Origin: Planctomycetota bacterium
GTDB taxonomy: Bacteria > Planctomycetota > PLA2
Reading direction: 5' to 3'
DNA: 56,655 nt
Assembly: GCA_021776785.1 (NCBI GenBank)
Contig: JAJFFF010000014.1
Span: 1-56,655 of the forward strand
The position numbers were made by a program, and so were the translations under genes. Positions 26,118-36,439 of the stretch are shown piece after piece; position 1 is the first letter of the stretch; each line of letters opens with the position of its first letter. Under the pieces are notes generated by a model that saw only the letters and a list, made by a program, of their open reading frames with translations, searched no databases and was not told the DNA's origin.

Positions 26118-27155
26118 TTAGAAAGCACTTACAGGAATTGCGCTCGGCTCAGCGAGTTCATCTCGCTGCGTAAACAGGAAGGCGTCGTAGTAGTAATGCA
26201 TCAAAAGAACGCCCTTTCCGAACATGTAGTAGGCCAAAAGATAGGTCACGCCGATGTGGGCAAAGACCCGGTGCATCAAGAAAATGAACCCCACCAGGCC
26301 CAGGGTCGCGAGCACGGCCAAGCCGTAGTAGCGAGCAAATCCCCTCCAGCCGCGCTCCGAAATCGCGCGGACCACAGCCAGTTCGGTCTCGCCCCGCTCC
26401 CGGCGTACCCGGTTCGACCACCACACCAGGGCTAAGTACTGGACGCAGTGCCAGGTGTTGATGCCCTGAAACGCGACGTCTAGGTTGGGAAAGAGCGGCG
26501 TGAAAAACGTCGCGGCGACGGTCGCCCCGATCAACGCGGTCTTGCCGTAGTGCAGCCGTTTTTGGCGGGCGCGTTTGACGACGTAGCCGAGCCAACCCAA
26601 CAAAAAGAACCCGAAAATGGCGAACGAGGCCCAGATCAAGCCGGGGCCGATCAACATTTCGGGGATCAGGAGCGCTGTGTTGTCGAGCTTGAACGTGCCT
26701 TCGACAATGCGGATCGTCGCGAACGGGTAAAGACACGAGAAAATCGCGCCGTACTCAAACAGGCGCTCGCGCCCCGTCGGTGTCCACTTCGCCCGGCTCG
26801 AGTAGCAGTTGGCGACGTACGAGATCTGTTGGAGGACGTGCAGCGACGCGAACGTGAAGAAAAACGTTAAGAACGCGGCGGGAAACCGGAGCGCGAAGAC
26901 CGCGGTCGCGACGGGAACCAGGTACGCAAGCCGGACGTACGTCGTGTGTTTTCTGACGAACTTCGGATTGAGGTTGGTGCGCGTAAACGTGACGAACACG
27001 TGCGGGCCGCCGACCGCGAGCATGATGATGGTCGCGACCGCCTCGGCGCTCAGGTCGAACACGTGATACATGAGCGGGGCGAGCGGCACCGTCAGCACGG
27101 TGAGGACGAGCCAGCCCATATCCCAGTTGCGACTGCGTATCCACTGGTTGTTCAT
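26118..27155 (-). CDS. Polytopic membrane protein with conserved-looking histidines, function unknown
   Basis: From the ATG at 27155 the product is 345 aa with about eight to nine membrane helices. Histidines sit at helix ends in GGPHVFVTFTRTN, FASLHVLQQ, INTWHCVQYLALVWW and VLLMHYYYDAFLF, a spacing that suggests metal or heme binding. It weakly recalls membrane di-iron or Brp/Blh-type enzymes, but I cannot assign it. A CTGGGGG site five bases before this ATG favours it over ATGs 9-12 codons upstream. The gene is divergent from the small CPIC-protein gene at 27204. Confidence 0.7.
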   Translation of the reverse strand: MNNQWIRSRNWDMGWLVLTVLTVPLAPLMYHVFDLSAEAVATIIMLAVGGPHVFVTFTRTNLNPKFVRKHTTYVRLAYLVPVATAVFALRFPAAFLTFFFTFASLHVLQQISYVANCYSSRAKWTPTGRERLFEYGAIFSCLYPFATIRIVEGTFKLDNTALLIPEMLIGPGLIWASFAIFGFFLLGWLGYVVKRARQKRLHYGKTALIGATVAATFFTPLFPNLDVAFQGINTWHCVQYLALVWWSNRVRRERGETELAVVRAISERGWRGFARYYGLAVLATLGLVGFIFLMHRVFAHIGVTYLLAYYMFGKGVLLMHYYYDAFLFTQRDELAEPSAIPVSAF

Positions 27156-27203
27156 GACGGCCCCCAGCATACGCAACATCGCCCCTTGCAGTACCGTAGT
27201 CCG

Positions 27204-27542
27204 GTGGCGGAATTTTTGGGTCCCATTCTCCTCGATCAGAAAACCGTAAGGTCCCGCGTTCCGCGGCTGGCAGGGGCGTTTGCTCTCGGGTACGCGCGGC
27301 CCCAGGAGAGTGCTGTTTTCATTTCGTTCGTGGGGCGCGCGGACACGAACCTGCAAGCGGCCTTGCTAGAGCGGTCCGGGGGACCCTACACCGCCTGCTT
27401 TTGGGCCGTCGCCGCATCGCCGGAGCTGGCCTACGCGGCGGAGTGCAAACTTTGGCATGAAATGGGCGGGCCCGAGGGGGACCTCGATTCGGCCGTCCAT
27501 CCTGTGCCGCCGGGGGACGTGTGCTGTCCGATTTGCGAGTGA
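27204..27542 (+). CDS. Small conserved-type protein ending in a Cys-rich CPIC motif
   Basis: The reading frame from GTG 27204 gives 112 aa with coherent protein character: FISFVGRADTNLQAALLERS, GPYTACFWAVAASPELAY, AAECKLWHEMGG, then HPVPPGDVCCPICE at the C-terminus. The CxC/CCPIC end plus the upstream Cys and His (ECKLWHE) could bind zinc. It resembles small uncharacterised proteins with a pattern of a GPY motif, an ECxxxH motif and a final HPxxPxGxxxCPxC. No clear ribosome site is visible, so the start is provisional. It lies 70 bp before the DUF4838 gene on the same strand. Confidence 0.6.
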   Translation: MAEFLGPILLDQKTVRSRVPRLAGAFALGYARPQESAVFISFVGRADTNLQAALLERSGGPYTACFWAVAASPELAYAAECKLWHEMGGPEGDLDSAVHPVPPGDVCCPICE

Positions 27543-27612
27543 TTCCCCGCTCGCCGTGCGTTCTTAGGGGCGTGCGAACCGGTGTGCGTCCAGTCGAGCG
27601 GGGAGGCCAAGC

Positions 27613-29724
27613 GTGACCCCTTTGGTCTTCGTGATGTGTGCCGCGATCGAAATCGTCGGCGACGGCCAGCCGCGCGTGCATCTGGAAACCGATGGGTCGC
27701 CGGCCGCGAAGCACGCCGCCGAGCTCTTGCGCAAGCACGTGGTTTTGATGACCGGTGTGGCTCTGCCGTCTTTGGGCAAGGGGCACGCGCTGCGATGGGA
27801 GCGCACGACTTGGCGCGGGTATCGCATCACGACCAACGCCGACACCGGACACACCTTGATTGCAGGCGACGACTTGGTGCGCGCGGCCTACGACATCCTG
27901 GCGCGTTGGGGCTGCCGCATGGATGTTGAGCCACCGCACATCCCGCGGGCGAAGCGTCTTGCGATCACCGCGCGTGACGTCCCGCGTGTGCGCGACCTGT
28001 TTACGCAACGCGCGTTCGATCCGACTTGGCCCGTCCAGGGGTGGTCGGTTGTCGGGTTGCGGAACTACGACGCGGCGAAGGCGCGCGCGGTGGCTGCTCT
28101 GGGTTATCGCGTGGCGGTCGCCAGCGACACATTCGATGACTTCTTGGATCCGGCGCTTTTTGAACAACACCCCGAGTGGTTTGCGAAGCGCGGCGAGCGG
28201 CGCGTGCCCCGGGGCAACTTCGCACTGCTTCGGGCCGAGGCGCGGGCGGCGTATCTCGACGCGCTTGGCGCTTGGCTTGTTGCACATCCGGAAGTGCATC
28301 GCGTTGGCATTTGGCCGGAGGTGACGACGGTCTGGGACGACGATGCTGTCGCGGCCGGGATCCCACACGCCTACGCGTTATTGTGGCGCGAGGCGGCGGC
28401 GAGGTTTCCCAAGCGTGAGTTTGAGATCTTGGCGACGGGCCTGACGGTGCGTCCGCCGCGCGCGGGCCGAGTACCCAACAACGTCGTTGTGCGTATGCGC
28501 CCCGGCGCGGATGCCAGCGGGTGGCAGCCGCTTCGCGATCAACCGCTGTTCGCGGTCGTGCAAGGATGGCGCGCGCGCGGTGCACGCGTCACACTCGAGA
28601 TCGACGCCGCGCCGCGCCCGTGGTGCGGTTTGCCATGGCCCTGTCATCAAGCGCTCCGCGGCAATGCCGCACTGTTTCCAGAAGCGGTGCTCGTGCGCGG
28701 TAGCCGCGAACTCGCAGCGCTTTGGCGCGAACCCGATGAGCCCGTGACGCTGGGGCCGCTTCTGGCGCGGCTGCTGGAAACATCGCGTTCTGTACGCTCC
28801 GTCGGCACCATCGACGCCGCCGGTGCACTCTTTCTCACGCCCGAAGACGGCGCCGGCTACCTAGTCGGCGAAGTGGAACGGCAGTTCGCGCGGGCGCGCT
28901 CTCAAGACCTTGCGCTGGCCGCAAGACGAGCTGCGGCGCGATCGATGTATGCGCACTACCGGCGCGCCCTGCGCTCAGTCCCCGACGCGGCTCGCTATCG
29001 CCGCTATCGTGAGCGGCAAGTCCGCCGCCTGATCCACGAGCTCGAGCCTGAGGGAATCCGGTATCGCGTCGGGCCGGCCACGATCACCGAAAAAGACGCA
29101 ACCCTTCAGGTCGAAACCGACACGCTTGCGATGCGCATCGACCGCCCGCGGGCCACCGTGACGGCCGTGCGAAGAAAACTCGGACGCGAGTGGAGTGCGT
29201 GGGTTGGCTCCGAACAAAAAGCGTTGTTCGCCGTCGCCGCCCTCGGCCAGTCTTCGGACCGAAAAAATGGGCGCGTGTCGATCACATCCCCCGCGACCGG
29301 AGTCGTGCGCGTCGTTCTCCACGGTCGCTTCGGGGCTGCGGGCGCCACCTCGACCAACGCGCTCACGTTCCGCAACGGCAGTGGGCTCATCCATCAAACC
29401 GCGACCACGACCGCCCGTGATGGACTCGTTGTCGGTTGCCGCTTTGCACCGCACCACTTCGACCACTGGGTCTGCCCCGCCTACGCCGTCGACGGAACCA
29501 TGGACTTGCCGCTCCCCTCTCTCCACCTCCCCACCGAAACGTTGCTCTACTGCCGCAACGGAGCCCGCGGTCTCGGCCTCGCGCTCCGCGTCACCCGCGC
29601 CAGCCCTGTCCGCCTCCAACTCCAAGACGACGAGATCCTGCTCTACACCACCACTCGGGCCAACCAACTCAAGACCACTTGGATCCTCTTCCAATCAAAA
29701 GCCGAACTAGCAAAAAAAAGCTAG
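27613..29724 (+). CDS. DUF4838-type protein, glycoside-hydrolase-like
   Basis: The 703-aa product starts at GTG 27613, six bases after GGGGAGG. Residues 10-110 resemble the N-terminal beta/alpha domain of alpha-glucuronidases and GH20-like enzymes (HAAELLRKHVVLMTGVALPS, then TLIAGDDLVRAAYDILARWG). Residues 125-400 look like a DUF4838 barrel (FEQHPEWFAKRGERRVP, GIWPEV, EILATG). The last 200 residues form a beta-rich domain. Such proteins are common in planctomycetes and verrucomicrobia and are thought to act on polysaccharides, but the activity is unproven. A short hydrophobic start (LVFVMCAA) may be a weak signal peptide. The stop codon lies directly at the edge of a 263-bp inverted-repeat element. 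Confidence 0.75.
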   Translation: MTPLVFVMCAAIEIVGDGQPRVHLETDGSPAAKHAAELLRKHVVLMTGVALPSLGKGHALRWERTTWRGYRITTNADTGHTLIAGDDLVRAAYDILARWGCRMDVEPPHIPRAKRLAITARDVPRVRDLFTQRAFDPTWPVQGWSVVGLRNYDAAKARAVAALGYRVAVASDTFDDFLDPALFEQHPEWFAKRGERRVPRGNFALLRAEARAAYLDALGAWLVAHPEVHRVGIWPEVTTVWDDDAVAAGIPHAYALLWREAAARFPKREFEILATGLTVRPPRAGRVPNNVVVRMRPGADASGWQPLRDQPLFAVVQGWRARGARVTLEIDAAPRPWCGLPWPCHQALRGNAALFPEAVLVRGSRELAALWREPDEPVTLGPLLARLLETSRSVRSVGTIDAAGALFLTPEDGAGYLVGEVERQFARARSQDLALAARRAAARSMYAHYRRALRSVPDAARYRRYRERQVRRLIHELEPEGIRYRVGPATITEKDATLQVETDTLAMRIDRPRATVTAVRRKLGREWSAWVGSEQKALFAVAALGQSSDRKNGRVSITSPATGVVRVVLHGRFGAAGATSTNALTFRNGSGLIHQTATTTARDGLVVGCRFAPHHFDHWVCPAYAVDGTMDLPLPSLHLPTETLLYCRNGARGLGLALRVTRASPVRLQLQDDEILLYTTTRANQLKTTWILFQSKAELAKKS

Positions 29725-29987
29725 CCAATGCGGTACCGGGTTCGATTTTTTTCGCCGTAAGCTGCTGACACTCAGCATCTTATGGCGGCGCGGTGCGGCA
29801 TCTGTGCCGCACTTTTGGGCGCCTACTGCAGGGCCCTGTCATCTAGAATGCCGCGAATCGGCGAATCCGTGCGTTCTGCGATTTAGCCGCCATCCCCAAG
29901 CGCGGCACAAATGCCGCACCTGACGCTTGTAACCCGCTGCCAGATCAACACTTACAGCAGAAAAATTTCAACCTGGTACCGCATTGG
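29725..29987. mobile_element. MITE-like element with imperfect terminal inverted repeats and internal hairpins
   Basis: The ends CCAATGCGGTACC (29725-29737) and its exact complement at 29975-29987 begin imperfect inverted repeats that can be followed inward for about 50 bases each side. Inside are two strong hairpins: GTGCGGCA/TGCCGCAC around 29793-29812 and GCGGCA/TGCCGC around 29902-29918. An 8-bp arm pair ATGGCGGC/GCCGCCAT at 29782-29789 and 29886-29893 encloses the space between them. There is no ORF. It fills the gap between two convergent genes almost exactly. No target-site duplication is obvious. A non-autonomous transposable element or an elaborate bidirectional terminator are both possible. 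Confidence 0.6.
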
Positions 29988-29995
29988 GTGCTGCT

Positions 29996-30814
29996 TTAGG
30001 TGGTGATTTTGGTTAGTTTTTTTGGGTGGGTTAGGGCGGCGTTGTGGCCTACTTCCGGCCATTCGATTTGGATGGCGGCGGGGCTTAAGGATTGGAGTTT
30101 TTCGAAGTATCGGCGGGGGACGACGCGGTCTTTTTTGCCGTGCGCGATGGTGAGGGGCACGTCGATGGATTGGATCGCAGGGCCAAGATCTAAGCGGGCA
30201 ATCATGTGCGTTCGTTGGGCGATGGTGCGAAACGGCGTTTGACCGCACCACTGCGGCATGAGTTTCTCAATCCCCGGGACGTGTTGTGCGAGGAGCGCGG
30301 TTTCCGGTCCGCGTTGCACACGGCGCATGAAGTAAGCCGATCCCCAACTTGCGGGAAGGATGCGCGAGACGGCGAGGATGGCGCGGTCCAACGGGCGCAA
30401 GGCGAACGTGGGGAACGTGCCCTGCACGATGATGCGTGCGATGCGTGGGTCGTTTCGACCTCCAAAGCCAAGCGCGAGGGTTCCACCAAAACTCACGCCG
30501 AGTAACGTGACGTCGGAAAGTGCAAGTTGGCTTAGTAAATCATCGACGTCGTCGAGAAGCTGTTCGTGCGTGACGCCGCGTTGCGGTCGCTCTTCACCAC
30601 GGATCCACGGGACAACGACGCGAAATTGCCGAGCGAGAAGAGGGACGAGGCGAAAAAACACGCGGCGTGAACCGGCGATCCCATGCAGCAGCACCAGAGG
30701 CGGCCCCGAGCCGACATCCCATACGCGTGTCTCGTGTCCATCGCGATACGCGACGGTGCGGTGAGGAACGCTGCCGACGAACTCCGCAAACTCGTCGATG
30801 TAGTTGGCGGTCAT
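29996..30814 (-). CDS. Alpha/beta hydrolase
   Basis: The 272-aa protein is a standard alpha/beta hydrolase: oxyanion-loop motif [12 protein letters not shown] near residue 40, nucleophile elbow [12 protein letters not shown] (Ser in GVSFGG), a late acid in HGKKDRVVP and the catalytic His in [11 protein letters not shown]. The substrate is not predictable. The ATG overlaps the carB stop (ATGA), so it is the second gene of a coupled pair. Its last codons reach to within nine bases of the MITE-like element, and the tail KKLTKITT may have been altered by that insertion. Confidence 0.87.
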   Translation of the reverse strand: MTANYIDEFAEFVGSVPHRTVAYRDGHETRVWDVGSGPPLVLLHGIAGSRRVFFRLVPLLARQFRVVVPWIRGEERPQRGVTHEQLLDDVDDLLSQLALSDVTLLGVSFGGTLALGFGGRNDPRIARIIVQGTFPTFALRPLDRAILAVSRILPASWGSAYFMRRVQRGPETALLAQHVPGIEKLMPQWCGQTPFRTIAQRTHMIARLDLGPAIQSIDVPLTIAHGKKDRVVPRRYFEKLQSLSPAAIQIEWPEVGHNAALTHPKKLTKITT

Positions 30815-33800
30815 GCCAACGTCAAGCGCGCGGCGTGATGCTCCTGGAGCGTCATGACGGACAACCCATGGCGATGCAGCGCAGCCATACCGCGCACCGC
30901 CGCCGCCGCGCCGCTGATCGTCGTGATGATCGGGATCTTTTTGCCGAGCGCTTCCTGGCGAATGCGCCCCTCGTCGGTGTATGCGCCCTTGCCGACCGGC
31001 GTGTTGATAATCAGATCAATCTCGCCGTTCTTGAGCGCGTCCAACACGTCGGGCCGCCCTTGGCCCACCTTGTGGATGCGGTGCGCGTTGACGCCAGCGC
31101 CGCAGAGCGTGTCGTACGTGCCGCCGGTCGCGAGAATGCGCAGGCCGAGATCCGCAAGCCGACGGCCCAAAAACGCGACACCGCGTTTGTCGCTGTCGCG
31201 CACCGACAAGAAGACGGTGCCTTCGCGGGGCAACGCACAGCGCGCGGCATCCATCGATTTCGCGAACGCAACGCCGAAGTCCGTCGAGATGCCCATGACC
31301 TCCCCGGTCGAACGCATCTCCGGACCAAGAATAATGTCCGCGCCGGGGAATCGGTCGAACGGGAACACGGGCTGCTTGACGCTGAAGTGAGACGGAATGA
31401 ACTCTTCCAAGAATCCAAGTTCACGCAGCGTCTTGCCCGCCATCACCTTGGCGGCGATCTTCGCGAGCGGTGTCCCGATCGCCTTGGCGACAAACGGCAC
31501 CGTGCGACTCGCGCGCGGATTCACTTCGATCACGTAGACCTCGCCGCTCTGAACGAGGTATTGAATGTTCATCAACCCGCGGACTTTCAGGGCGCGGCCG
31601 ATGCGCCCCGTGTGATGGCGCACGGTCTTCAACACGTCGGGCGGCAGGGTGTAGGGCGGCAAGCAACACCCGGAGTCGCCGCTGTGAATGCCGGCCTCCT
31701 CGATGTGTTCCATGATGCCGCCGATCGTCACGCGTTCGCCGTCGCAAACCGCGTCGACATCGAGCTCGATCGACTCCTCCATGAATCGGTCGAGCAAGAC
31801 GGGATGGTCCGGCGAGACGTCAACCGCCGCCTGCATGTAGCGACGGAGCGACGCTTCGTCGTACACGGTTTCCATGCCGCGGCCACCGAGCACGTAAGAC
31901 GGCCGAACAACGCACGGGTAGCCGATGCGCTTGGCTTCTTCAATCGCGCCTTCAACGCTGGTGGCGGTCCCGTTGCACGGCTGTTGAATGTCGAGTTCCG
32001 TCAAGAGCGCCTGGAAACGCTCGCGGTCGCTCGCCATGTCGATGGAGTCGACCGACGTGCCGAGCACCTTGACGCCCTCCGCCTCCAAGCCAGCGGCCAG
32101 GTTCAGCGGCGTTTGACCGCCGAACTGAATGATGACGCCTTCCGGCTCGATACGTTCGACGATGTGCAACACGTCCTCGACGGTCAACGGCTCGAAGAAC
32201 AGCATGTCCGACGTGTCGTAGTCCGTCGAAACGGTCTCGGGATTCGAGTTCACCATCACGGACTCGTATCCGATTTCGTTGAGCGCAAACGCCGCGTGGC
32301 AGCAGCAGTAGTCGAACTCGATGCCCTGTCCGATCCGGTTGGGGCCACCGCCCAAAATCACAACGCGCTTGCGATCGGTCAGGCGAACTTCGTCCTCGTC
32401 TTCGTACGTCGAGTAGTAGTACGGCGTGTACGCGTGAAACTCCGCGGCACACGTGTCGACCACTTTGAAGACGGGCTTCACGCCCAGGCGTCGCCGCGTG
32501 TCGCGCACGGTTTTTTCATCGGAACCGAGCAAGAATGCGATCTGTTTGTCGGAGAATCCGTCGCGCTTGGCGGCGCGTAGGTTTTGCTTCTCCAGGTTGT
32601 CGATCGATCCAAGCGCGGCAACTTTCCGCTCCCGTTCGATCAACTGCTCCATCTGATCCAAGAACCACGGATCGATGTTGGTCAACTCGTGCAGCGCATC
32701 GACGTCCATCCCGCGCCGCATCGCCATGCCGATGAAGAACACGCGCTCCGCATTCGGAACCACGAGCTTTTGCCGCAACGTGTTTTCGTCGAGGTCGTCG
32801 AGATCTTTTCCGTCCGCACCAAACCCCGCGCGCCCGATCTCGAGTCCGCGCAACGCTTTTTGAAACGACTCCTTAAACGTCCGCCCCATGGCCATCGTTT
32901 CGCCGACGGACTTCATGGACGTCGTCAGAGTCGCATCCGCTTCGGCGAACTTCTCGAACGTGAAGCGCGGGATCTTGGTGACGACGTAGTCGATCGTCGG
33001 CTCAAACGACGCGGGAGTTTCCTGCGTGATGTCGTTACGAATCTCGTCGAGCGTGTAGCCCACTGCCAGTTTGGCGGCAAACTTCGCAATCGGGAAGCCG
33101 GTCGCCTTGCTCGCCAGCGCACTCGAACGACTAACGCGCGGGTTCATCTCAATGATGATGAGTCGCCCGTCGTCGGGGTTCACCGCGAACTGAACGTTCG
33201 AACCGCCCGTCTCCACACCGATCGCGCGAATGATCTTGATCGCGGCATCGCGCATGCGCTGATACTCGCGGTCGGTAAGAGTCTGCGCCGGCGCGACGGT
33301 GATGGAATCGCCGGTGTGAACGCCCATCGGGTCAATGTTCTCGATCGAACAGATGATCACGACGTTGTCGAGGCGATCGCGCATGACCTCGAGCTCAAAC
33401 TCCTTCCAACCGATGATCGACTCTTCAACGAGAATCTCGTCATCCCTCGAAAGATGAAGCCCGCGCGCGCAGATCTCTTCGTACTCTTTGATGTTGTACG
33501 CGACACCGCCACCCGCGCCGCCAAGCGTGTAAGCGGGACGAATGATCAACGGGAAGCCGATGTGGTCCAACGCCTCGCGCGCTTCCTCCATGGTGTGCGC
33601 AAGCCGCGACCGCGCGCATTCCAAACCGATCGCGTCCATCGTGTCGCGAAAGGCCTCACGATTCTCCGCCCGGTGAATCGCGTCCGGCTTTGCACCGATC
33701 ATCTCGACGCCGTACTTCTCCAGCACGCCGGCTTCATGGAGTTGCATCGCAACGTTGAGACCCGTCTGCCCACCCATCGTCGGAATCAAGGCGTCCGGTC

Positions 33801-34044
33801 GTTCCCGCGCGATGATTTGTTCAACAAACTCAGGCGTGATCGGCTCGACGTACGTTCGATCGGCGAGCTCTGGATCGGTCATGATCGTTGCCGGATTCGA
33901 GTTCACGAGGATGACTTTGTAGCCCTCGTCCTTGAGCGCCTTGATCGCTTGGGTGCCCGAGTAATCGAATTCGCACGCTTGACCGATGATGATCGGTCCA
34001 GAACCGATCAGCATGATGGAGGAGATGTCGGTTCGCTTCGGCAT
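30811..34044 (-). CDS. carB: Carbamoyl-phosphate synthase large subunit
   Basis: The 1077-aa length fits CarB. Two homologous ATP-grasp halves are seen: the first begins [19 protein letters not shown] and the second [17 protein letters not shown]; each has a PSYVLGG/PAYTLGG-type ATP loop and an [16 protein letters not shown] motif. The C-terminal allosteric MGS-like domain (about 930-1077) follows ([27 protein letters not shown]). The enzyme makes carbamoyl phosphate from bicarbonate, ammonia and two ATP for pyrimidine and arginine synthesis; its partner carA is not in this window. The start has no clear ribosome site. The downstream hydrolase gene overlaps by four bases. Confidence 0.97.
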   Translation of the reverse strand: MPKRTDISSIMLIGSGPIIIGQACEFDYSGTQAIKALKDEGYKVILVNSNPATIMTDPELADRTYVEPITPEFVEQIIARERPDALIPTMGGQTGLNVAMQLHEAGVLEKYGVEMIGAKPDAIHRAENREAFRDTMDAIGLECARSRLAHTMEEAREALDHIGFPLIIRPAYTLGGAGGGVAYNIKEYEEICARGLHLSRDDEILVEESIIGWKEFELEVMRDRLDNVVIICSIENIDPMGVHTGDSITVAPAQTLTDREYQRMRDAAIKIIRAIGVETGGSNVQFAVNPDDGRLIIIEMNPRVSRSSALASKATGFPIAKFAAKLAVGYTLDEIRNDITQETPASFEPTIDYVVTKIPRFTFEKFAEADATLTTSMKSVGETMAMGRTFKESFQKALRGLEIGRAGFGADGKDLDDLDENTLRQKLVVPNAERVFFIGMAMRRGMDVDALHELTNIDPWFLDQMEQLIERERKVAALGSIDNLEKQNLRAAKRDGFSDKQIAFLLGSDEKTVRDTRRRLGVKPVFKVVDTCAAEFHAYTPYYYSTYEDEDEVRLTDRKRVVILGGGPNRIGQGIEFDYCCCHAAFALNEIGYESVMVNSNPETVSTDYDTSDMLFFEPLTVEDVLHIVERIEPEGVIIQFGGQTPLNLAAGLEAEGVKVLGTSVDSIDMASDRERFQALLTELDIQQPCNGTATSVEGAIEEAKRIGYPCVVRPSYVLGGRGMETVYDEASLRRYMQAAVDVSPDHPVLLDRFMEESIELDVDAVCDGERVTIGGIMEHIEEAGIHSGDSGCCLPPYTLPPDVLKTVRHHTGRIGRALKVRGLMNIQYLVQSGEVYVIEVNPRASRTVPFVAKAIGTPLAKIAAKVMAGKTLRELGFLEEFIPSHFSVKQPVFPFDRFPGADIILGPEMRSTGEVMGISTDFGVAFAKSMDAARCALPREGTVFLSVRDSDKRGVAFLGRRLADLGLRILATGGTYDTLCGAGVNAHRIHKVGQGRPDVLDALKNGEIDLIINTPVGKGAYTDEGRIRQEALGKKIPIITTISGAAAAVRGMAALHRHGLSVMTLQEHHAARLTLA

Positions 34045-34083
34045 AGGGTTCGGTTAGGTGGTGTACCTTTCCGGAGCGACGGG

Positions 34084-35472
34084 TCAAGCGTTCTCGCCGC
34101 CGCCGGACGGCTTCCTTCGACGACGACGCCGACGACGCTTCTTTTTGGCGCCGTCGCCCGCCTGCCCACCGGCCTGCCCACCGGCCTGCCCACCGGACTG
34201 CCCGCCGGGCCCGGAACCGCCCGGCGCTGCGGCTTGCGGGCGCGGCTGCTGCGGTTTCGCGCCCGGGCTCGGGTTCTTCGCGCCCTGGTTGGGGGTCTTC
34301 GGGCCCGCGCCGCCCGATCGCTTGCCACCCCGGCGTCGGCGCCGGGAGCGGCCTGTTTTTTCCGCGGGCGCGCCGGAACCGGCCGCCGCTGCTTCGCCGC
34401 CGCGGCTTTTGCGACGGCGCCGCTTCTTCTTGGTCGCGTCGCCGGGCAAATCCATGTCATCCACGACCGAGGACGCCACGTTGCCCCGGGACGCCACGGA
34501 CTCGCGCGCGCGCTCGACGACGGTCTTGATGCCCATGCGGGCGCGCTCTTTGGCCTTTTCTTCCCGGGTGCGCTCCTCGCGCTCGCGGCGAGCCGCCTCG
34601 CGTTCGCGCCGCACGGCGATCAGCCGGTCCCGCTCCTCGATGTAGCGGACGATCGCCGGGTTCCCGAAGTCTGGATCGCCGGGCTCAGGGTCATCGAACT
34701 CCGGCTGGACGGGCTCCGCGGCCTCGTCGGGACTTTCGTCGTCCGGCTCGCCGTCGGGCGCTTCGTCGGGTGCTTCGTCGGGTGCTTCGTCGGGTGCTTC
34801 GTCGGGTGCTTCGTCGGGTGCTTCGTCGGGTGCTTCGTCGGGTGCTTCGTCGGGTGCGTCGTCGGGCGCGCTCGGCTCATGGTCCGGCCGGGCTTCATCG
34901 GCGGCGAAGTCTTCCCCGTCGCGTTCGGCGCCGTCGAATTCGGGCGCAGCCTCGGGCTCGGGCGCTGTCGCGTGCCCGCCGTCTGGCTCGCCGTCTCGCA
35001 TGTCGGGCAACACGTCCGCCGGATCGTCGTCATCGTCGGCCACATCCAGCGCGGTCGCGAGCTCAAGGTCGTCCTCGTGCTCGGGTTCGGCCTCGGCGGC
35101 CACGGACTTCTCGGCGGCGGCGACCAGCTCAGGCTCGGCGGTCAAGTCGTCGGCGTACCGCTCCGCCAGGGCGAGGCGCAACTCTTCCCACGCGTTGGAG
35201 CCCGGGATCAGCGACCGCACGCGATGCACGTAGGTGCGCGACAAGTAATCCGTCATGAGCTCCGAGTGCAGGCGGTCGGCTCGCACGGCCGAGATGCCGT
35301 CCGGCGTCGTTTCGAGCGCATTGTAGTGCGCACACGGGAGGTCGAGCGTGATCGGGCAGTCGTACATGTGCACGAAGCCGGCGGCGCACTGACACACCTG
35401 GGTGGGCTCGGCGCCACGTCGCGTTTTGACGTGGATCTGGTTCGAACACTGCGCCGCACCGTTCCCGTCCAT
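34084..35472 (-). CDS. Cys-rich N-terminal domain protein with acidic DEAP repeats and Arg-rich tail
   Basis: The 462-aa protein has a Cys-rich N-terminus (Cys9, 27, 29, 39, 47: a possible Zn site), an acidic middle containing about ten tandem DEAP units (residues about 201-240), a charged coiled coil (about 275-330, RREREAARREREER) and a very basic C-terminus with GGQA repeats and KKKRRRRRRRRK. The basic ends and RGG-like parts suggest RNA or DNA binding, like tails of RNase E/G-associated or translation proteins. I do not recognise the family. It lies upstream of carB on the same strand, 39 bp away. Confidence 0.65.
   Translation of the reverse strand: MDGNGAAQCSNQIHVKTRRGAEPTQVCQCAAGFVHMYDCPITLDLPCAHYNALETTPDGISAVRADRLHSELMTDYLSRTYVHRVRSLIPGSNAWEELRLALAERYADDLTAEPELVAAAEKSVAAEAEPEHEDDLELATALDVADDDDDPADVLPDMRDGEPDGGHATAPEPEAAPEFDGAERDGEDFAADEARPDHEPSAPDDAPDEAPDEAPDEAPDEAPDEAPDEAPDEAPDEAPDGEPDDESPDEAAEPVQPEFDDPEPGDPDFGNPAIVRYIEERDRLIAVRREREAARREREERTREEKAKERARMGIKTVVERARESVASRGNVASSVVDDMDLPGDATKKKRRRRKSRGGEAAAAGSGAPAEKTGRSRRRRRGGKRSGGAGPKTPNQGAKNPSPGAKPQQPRPQAAAPGGSGPGGQSGGQAGGQAGGQAGDGAKKKRRRRRRRRKPSGGGENA
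34160..34208. repeat. 12-bp tandem repeat coding GGQA units
   Basis: About four copies of a 12-base unit (CCTGCCCACCGG on the plus strand), the last diverged, encode GGQA tetrapeptides in the C-terminal part of the DEAP-repeat protein. The copies are nearly identical at the DNA level, which points to recent slippage. Confidence 0.8.
34754..34867. repeat. 12-bp tandem repeat coding DEAP units
   Basis: Nine to ten copies of a 12-base unit (TCGGGTGCTTCG on the plus strand) encode the DEAP tetrapeptide. The inner copies are identical, and only the outer ones carry changes, a pattern of recent expansion. The unit length keeps the reading frame. Confidence 0.88.
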
Positions 35473-35659
35473 AGCGAAATCTTAACCGAGCGGAGATCAA
35501 AACCCGAGACGCGATTGCGCCGCACAGGTCGCGCCCAGTCCCCTAAACAAGCTGCGCAGCGCCCGGATAGGCCGCCTTTGCCGCGCTCACCGACAAACCC
35601 ACGCGTTTCGGGCCGTGCCCCAATTGCGCGCTGGAACAGCCCGTGCTAGTTTTCTTTTT

Positions 35660-36439
35660 ATGTCAGAAGGAACCCCCGCCCCGGCCGCCGCGCCGACTCC
35701 GCCTGCAAAACAGGAACAGGAGTCCACTCACGTCATCGTGCGCTCGTACCCCAAAGTGGTGTACCTCTACCTGACTTGGCTTGCGGCCATCATCATTGGA
35801 TTTCTTCATCCCGAGGCTACGGCCATCGAAATGTCGGCCAACAAGGATGTGACGGATCCGGGCATCATGTACTCGGCGGAAGCGGTCGCAAAGGGCCTCA
35901 CGCTGGGCCGCATCTGGTTCTTCATCTTCGTGCTCAACATCTTGGTGATCGCGTTTGAGTTCTCGCGGATGCGGTCGGTTGCACTGGCGGGCATCTTGGC
36001 CGCCGTGTTCTTCGCGGGCATCCACTTCGGTTGGTTGACACCGTTGGTCGATTTCTTCGGCGGGCTCAACATCCTGATGTCGAAGGGGTTTTATTACTCG
36101 TTCGCAGCGGTTTTCTCGGTGATGTATCTCCTCGTGTTCATCAACACGCGCTTTAGCTACTGGGAGATTCAACCAAACGAGATCTTGCACCACCACGGCT
36201 TCATGGGCGACGTCGATCGCTTCCCGACGCGCGGGTTGCGCATGCGGAAAGAGATCTCGGACGTATTCGAGTACGTTCTCTTGCGGTCGGGCACGTTGGT
36301 GCTGTCGCCCACCGGCGTCGAGCGCCCGATCGTTCTCGACAACGTCATTGGCCTGAACAAAGTCGAAGACAAGATCCAACGCCTACTCGGCACGCTGAAG
36401 GTCCGGATCGACACCGGCCAAGTCGGCGGCATCGACTAG
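35660..36439 (+). CDS. Four-helix membrane protein with PH-like C-terminal domain, unknown function
   Basis: The ATG at 35660 gives 259 aa. A Pro/Ala-rich N-terminus (1-20) is followed by membrane helices at about 31-50, 84-99, 105-128 and 143-162. Residues 165-259 are soluble and start with WEIQPNEILHHHGFMGDVDR, then LVLSPTGVERPIVLDNVIGL, resembling bacterial PH-like (DUF304-type) domains. I do not know a function. It is divergent from the DEAP-repeat protein, with 187 bp between them. Confidence 0.7.
   Translation: MSEGTPAPAAAPTPPAKQEQESTHVIVRSYPKVVYLYLTWLAAIIIGFLHPEATAIEMSANKDVTDPGIMYSAEAVAKGLTLGRIWFFIFVLNILVIAFEFSRMRSVALAGILAAVFFAGIHFGWLTPLVDFFGGLNILMSKGFYYSFAAVFSVMYLLVFINTRFSYWEIQPNEILHHHGFMGDVDRFPTRGLRMRKEISDVFEYVLLRSGTLVLSPTGVERPIVLDNVIGLNKVEDKIQRLLGTLKVRIDTGQVGGID

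Noticed and set aside
32584..35649. A 1021-aa plus-strand ORF opposite carB
   Set aside because: It is antisense to carB and the DEAP-repeat gene, with no recognisable domain; its length comes from GC-rich codon bias.
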